Shown piece after piece: positions 5,724 through 5,859 of a stretch of DNA of 5,859 bases (its first letter is position 1; each line of letters begins with the position of its first letter). The DNA is from Candidatus Krumholzibacteriia bacterium (lineage in GTDB: Bacteria > Krumholzibacteriota > Krumholzibacteriia > LZORAL124-64-63). The notes below the pieces were generated by a model. That model saw nothing but the letters and a program-made list of their open reading frames with translations. It was not told the DNA's origin and ran no database searches. The stretch lies in the NCBI GenBank assembly GCA_030643455.1, contig DAOWLV010000224.1:1-5859 (forward strand), read 5' to 3'. The translations under genes and the position numbers were made by a program.

Positions 5724-5859
5724 ATGAAATACCGAAAAATTTTCAGCATCCTGGCACTGATCCTGAGCCTGGCCATCCTGGTGGAACTGACCGGTTGCGC
5801 CACGGGCGGAAGCAACCGCCAGAGCCGGGGAAGCCGGGGCAAGCTGTCCGACGCCACGG
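5724..5859 (+). CDS. Predicted lipoprotein, N-terminal part only
   Basis: The first 45 codons of a lipoprotein gene that leaves the window at the right edge. The start ATG 5724 follows a strong purine run, GGGGGGTGGAA (5713-5723). The product begins MKYRK, has a hydrophobic core (about 6-20) and a lipobox LTGC with the lipidated Cys at residue 25. Lgt and signal peptidase II would process it there. The residues after the Cys are Ala-Thr-Gly; the absence of Asp at +2 is compatible with outer-membrane sorting in proteobacterial terms. The mature part starts Gly/Ser/Arg-rich (GGSNRQSRGSRGKLSDAT), which looks like a flexible linker before a folded domain not present here. Family and function cannot be told. 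The gene diverges from the isomerase gene across an AT-rich spacer. Confidence 0.8.
   Translation, partial: MKYRKIFSILALILSLAILVELTGCATGGSNRQSRGSRGKLSDAT

Noticed and set aside
5467..5727. 86-codon plus-strand frame ending in an ATGA overlap with the lipoprotein start
   Set aside because: The overlap looks like coupling, but the frame starts at a TTG without a good ribosome site, crosses the minus-strand isomerase promoter, and has AT-rich composition and no motif. It is more likely non-coding leader.

Overview
The window is GC-rich protein-coding DNA from a Gram-negative, probably uncultivated bacterium. It most resembles the FCB superphylum and neighbouring candidate phyla of the Krumholzibacteriota/Eisenbacteria kind. 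Three things point there: a gingipain-type (C25) secreted peptidase ending in a YPNPFNP-type C-terminal sorting domain; two outer-membrane beta-barrel genes; and a Ser/Thr kinase-type gene with the TPR-like tail common in those lineages. The taxonomic placement is an inference.

Left half, plus strand (2-4302). A large secreted multidomain cysteine peptidase runs in from the left edge: C25 catalytic domain with His and Cys visible, Ig-like domains, a carboxypeptidase-regulatory-like domain, a P domain and a sorting domain. A strong hairpin without a U-tract (2578-2623) separates it from two signal-peptide-bearing beta-barrel proteins. These two are 6 nt apart, and the Shine-Dalgarno of the second contains the stop codon of the first, so they look translationally coupled.

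Middle, minus strand (4327-5394). A convergent 128-codon gene encodes only the ATP-binding N-lobe start of a bacterial Ser/Thr kinase, joined in frame to the TPR-like C-terminal end of such a kinase. All catalytic motifs are missing, so it looks like an internal-deletion product and is the most unusual item here. After a 261-nt gap comes a SlyD-like FKBP peptidyl-prolyl isomerase with a good Shine-Dalgarno and a plausible sigma70-type promoter.

Right end, plus strand (5724-5859). After a markedly AT-richer, divergent intergenic region, a lipoprotein gene begins and leaves the window after 45 codons.

Taken together, the window is an envelope and secretion neighbourhood: a secreted peptidase, outer-membrane barrels, a chaperone-like isomerase and a lipoprotein. 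Nothing shows that all these genes form one system. No tRNA, rRNA, CRISPR array, insertion sequence or obvious prophage part was seen.
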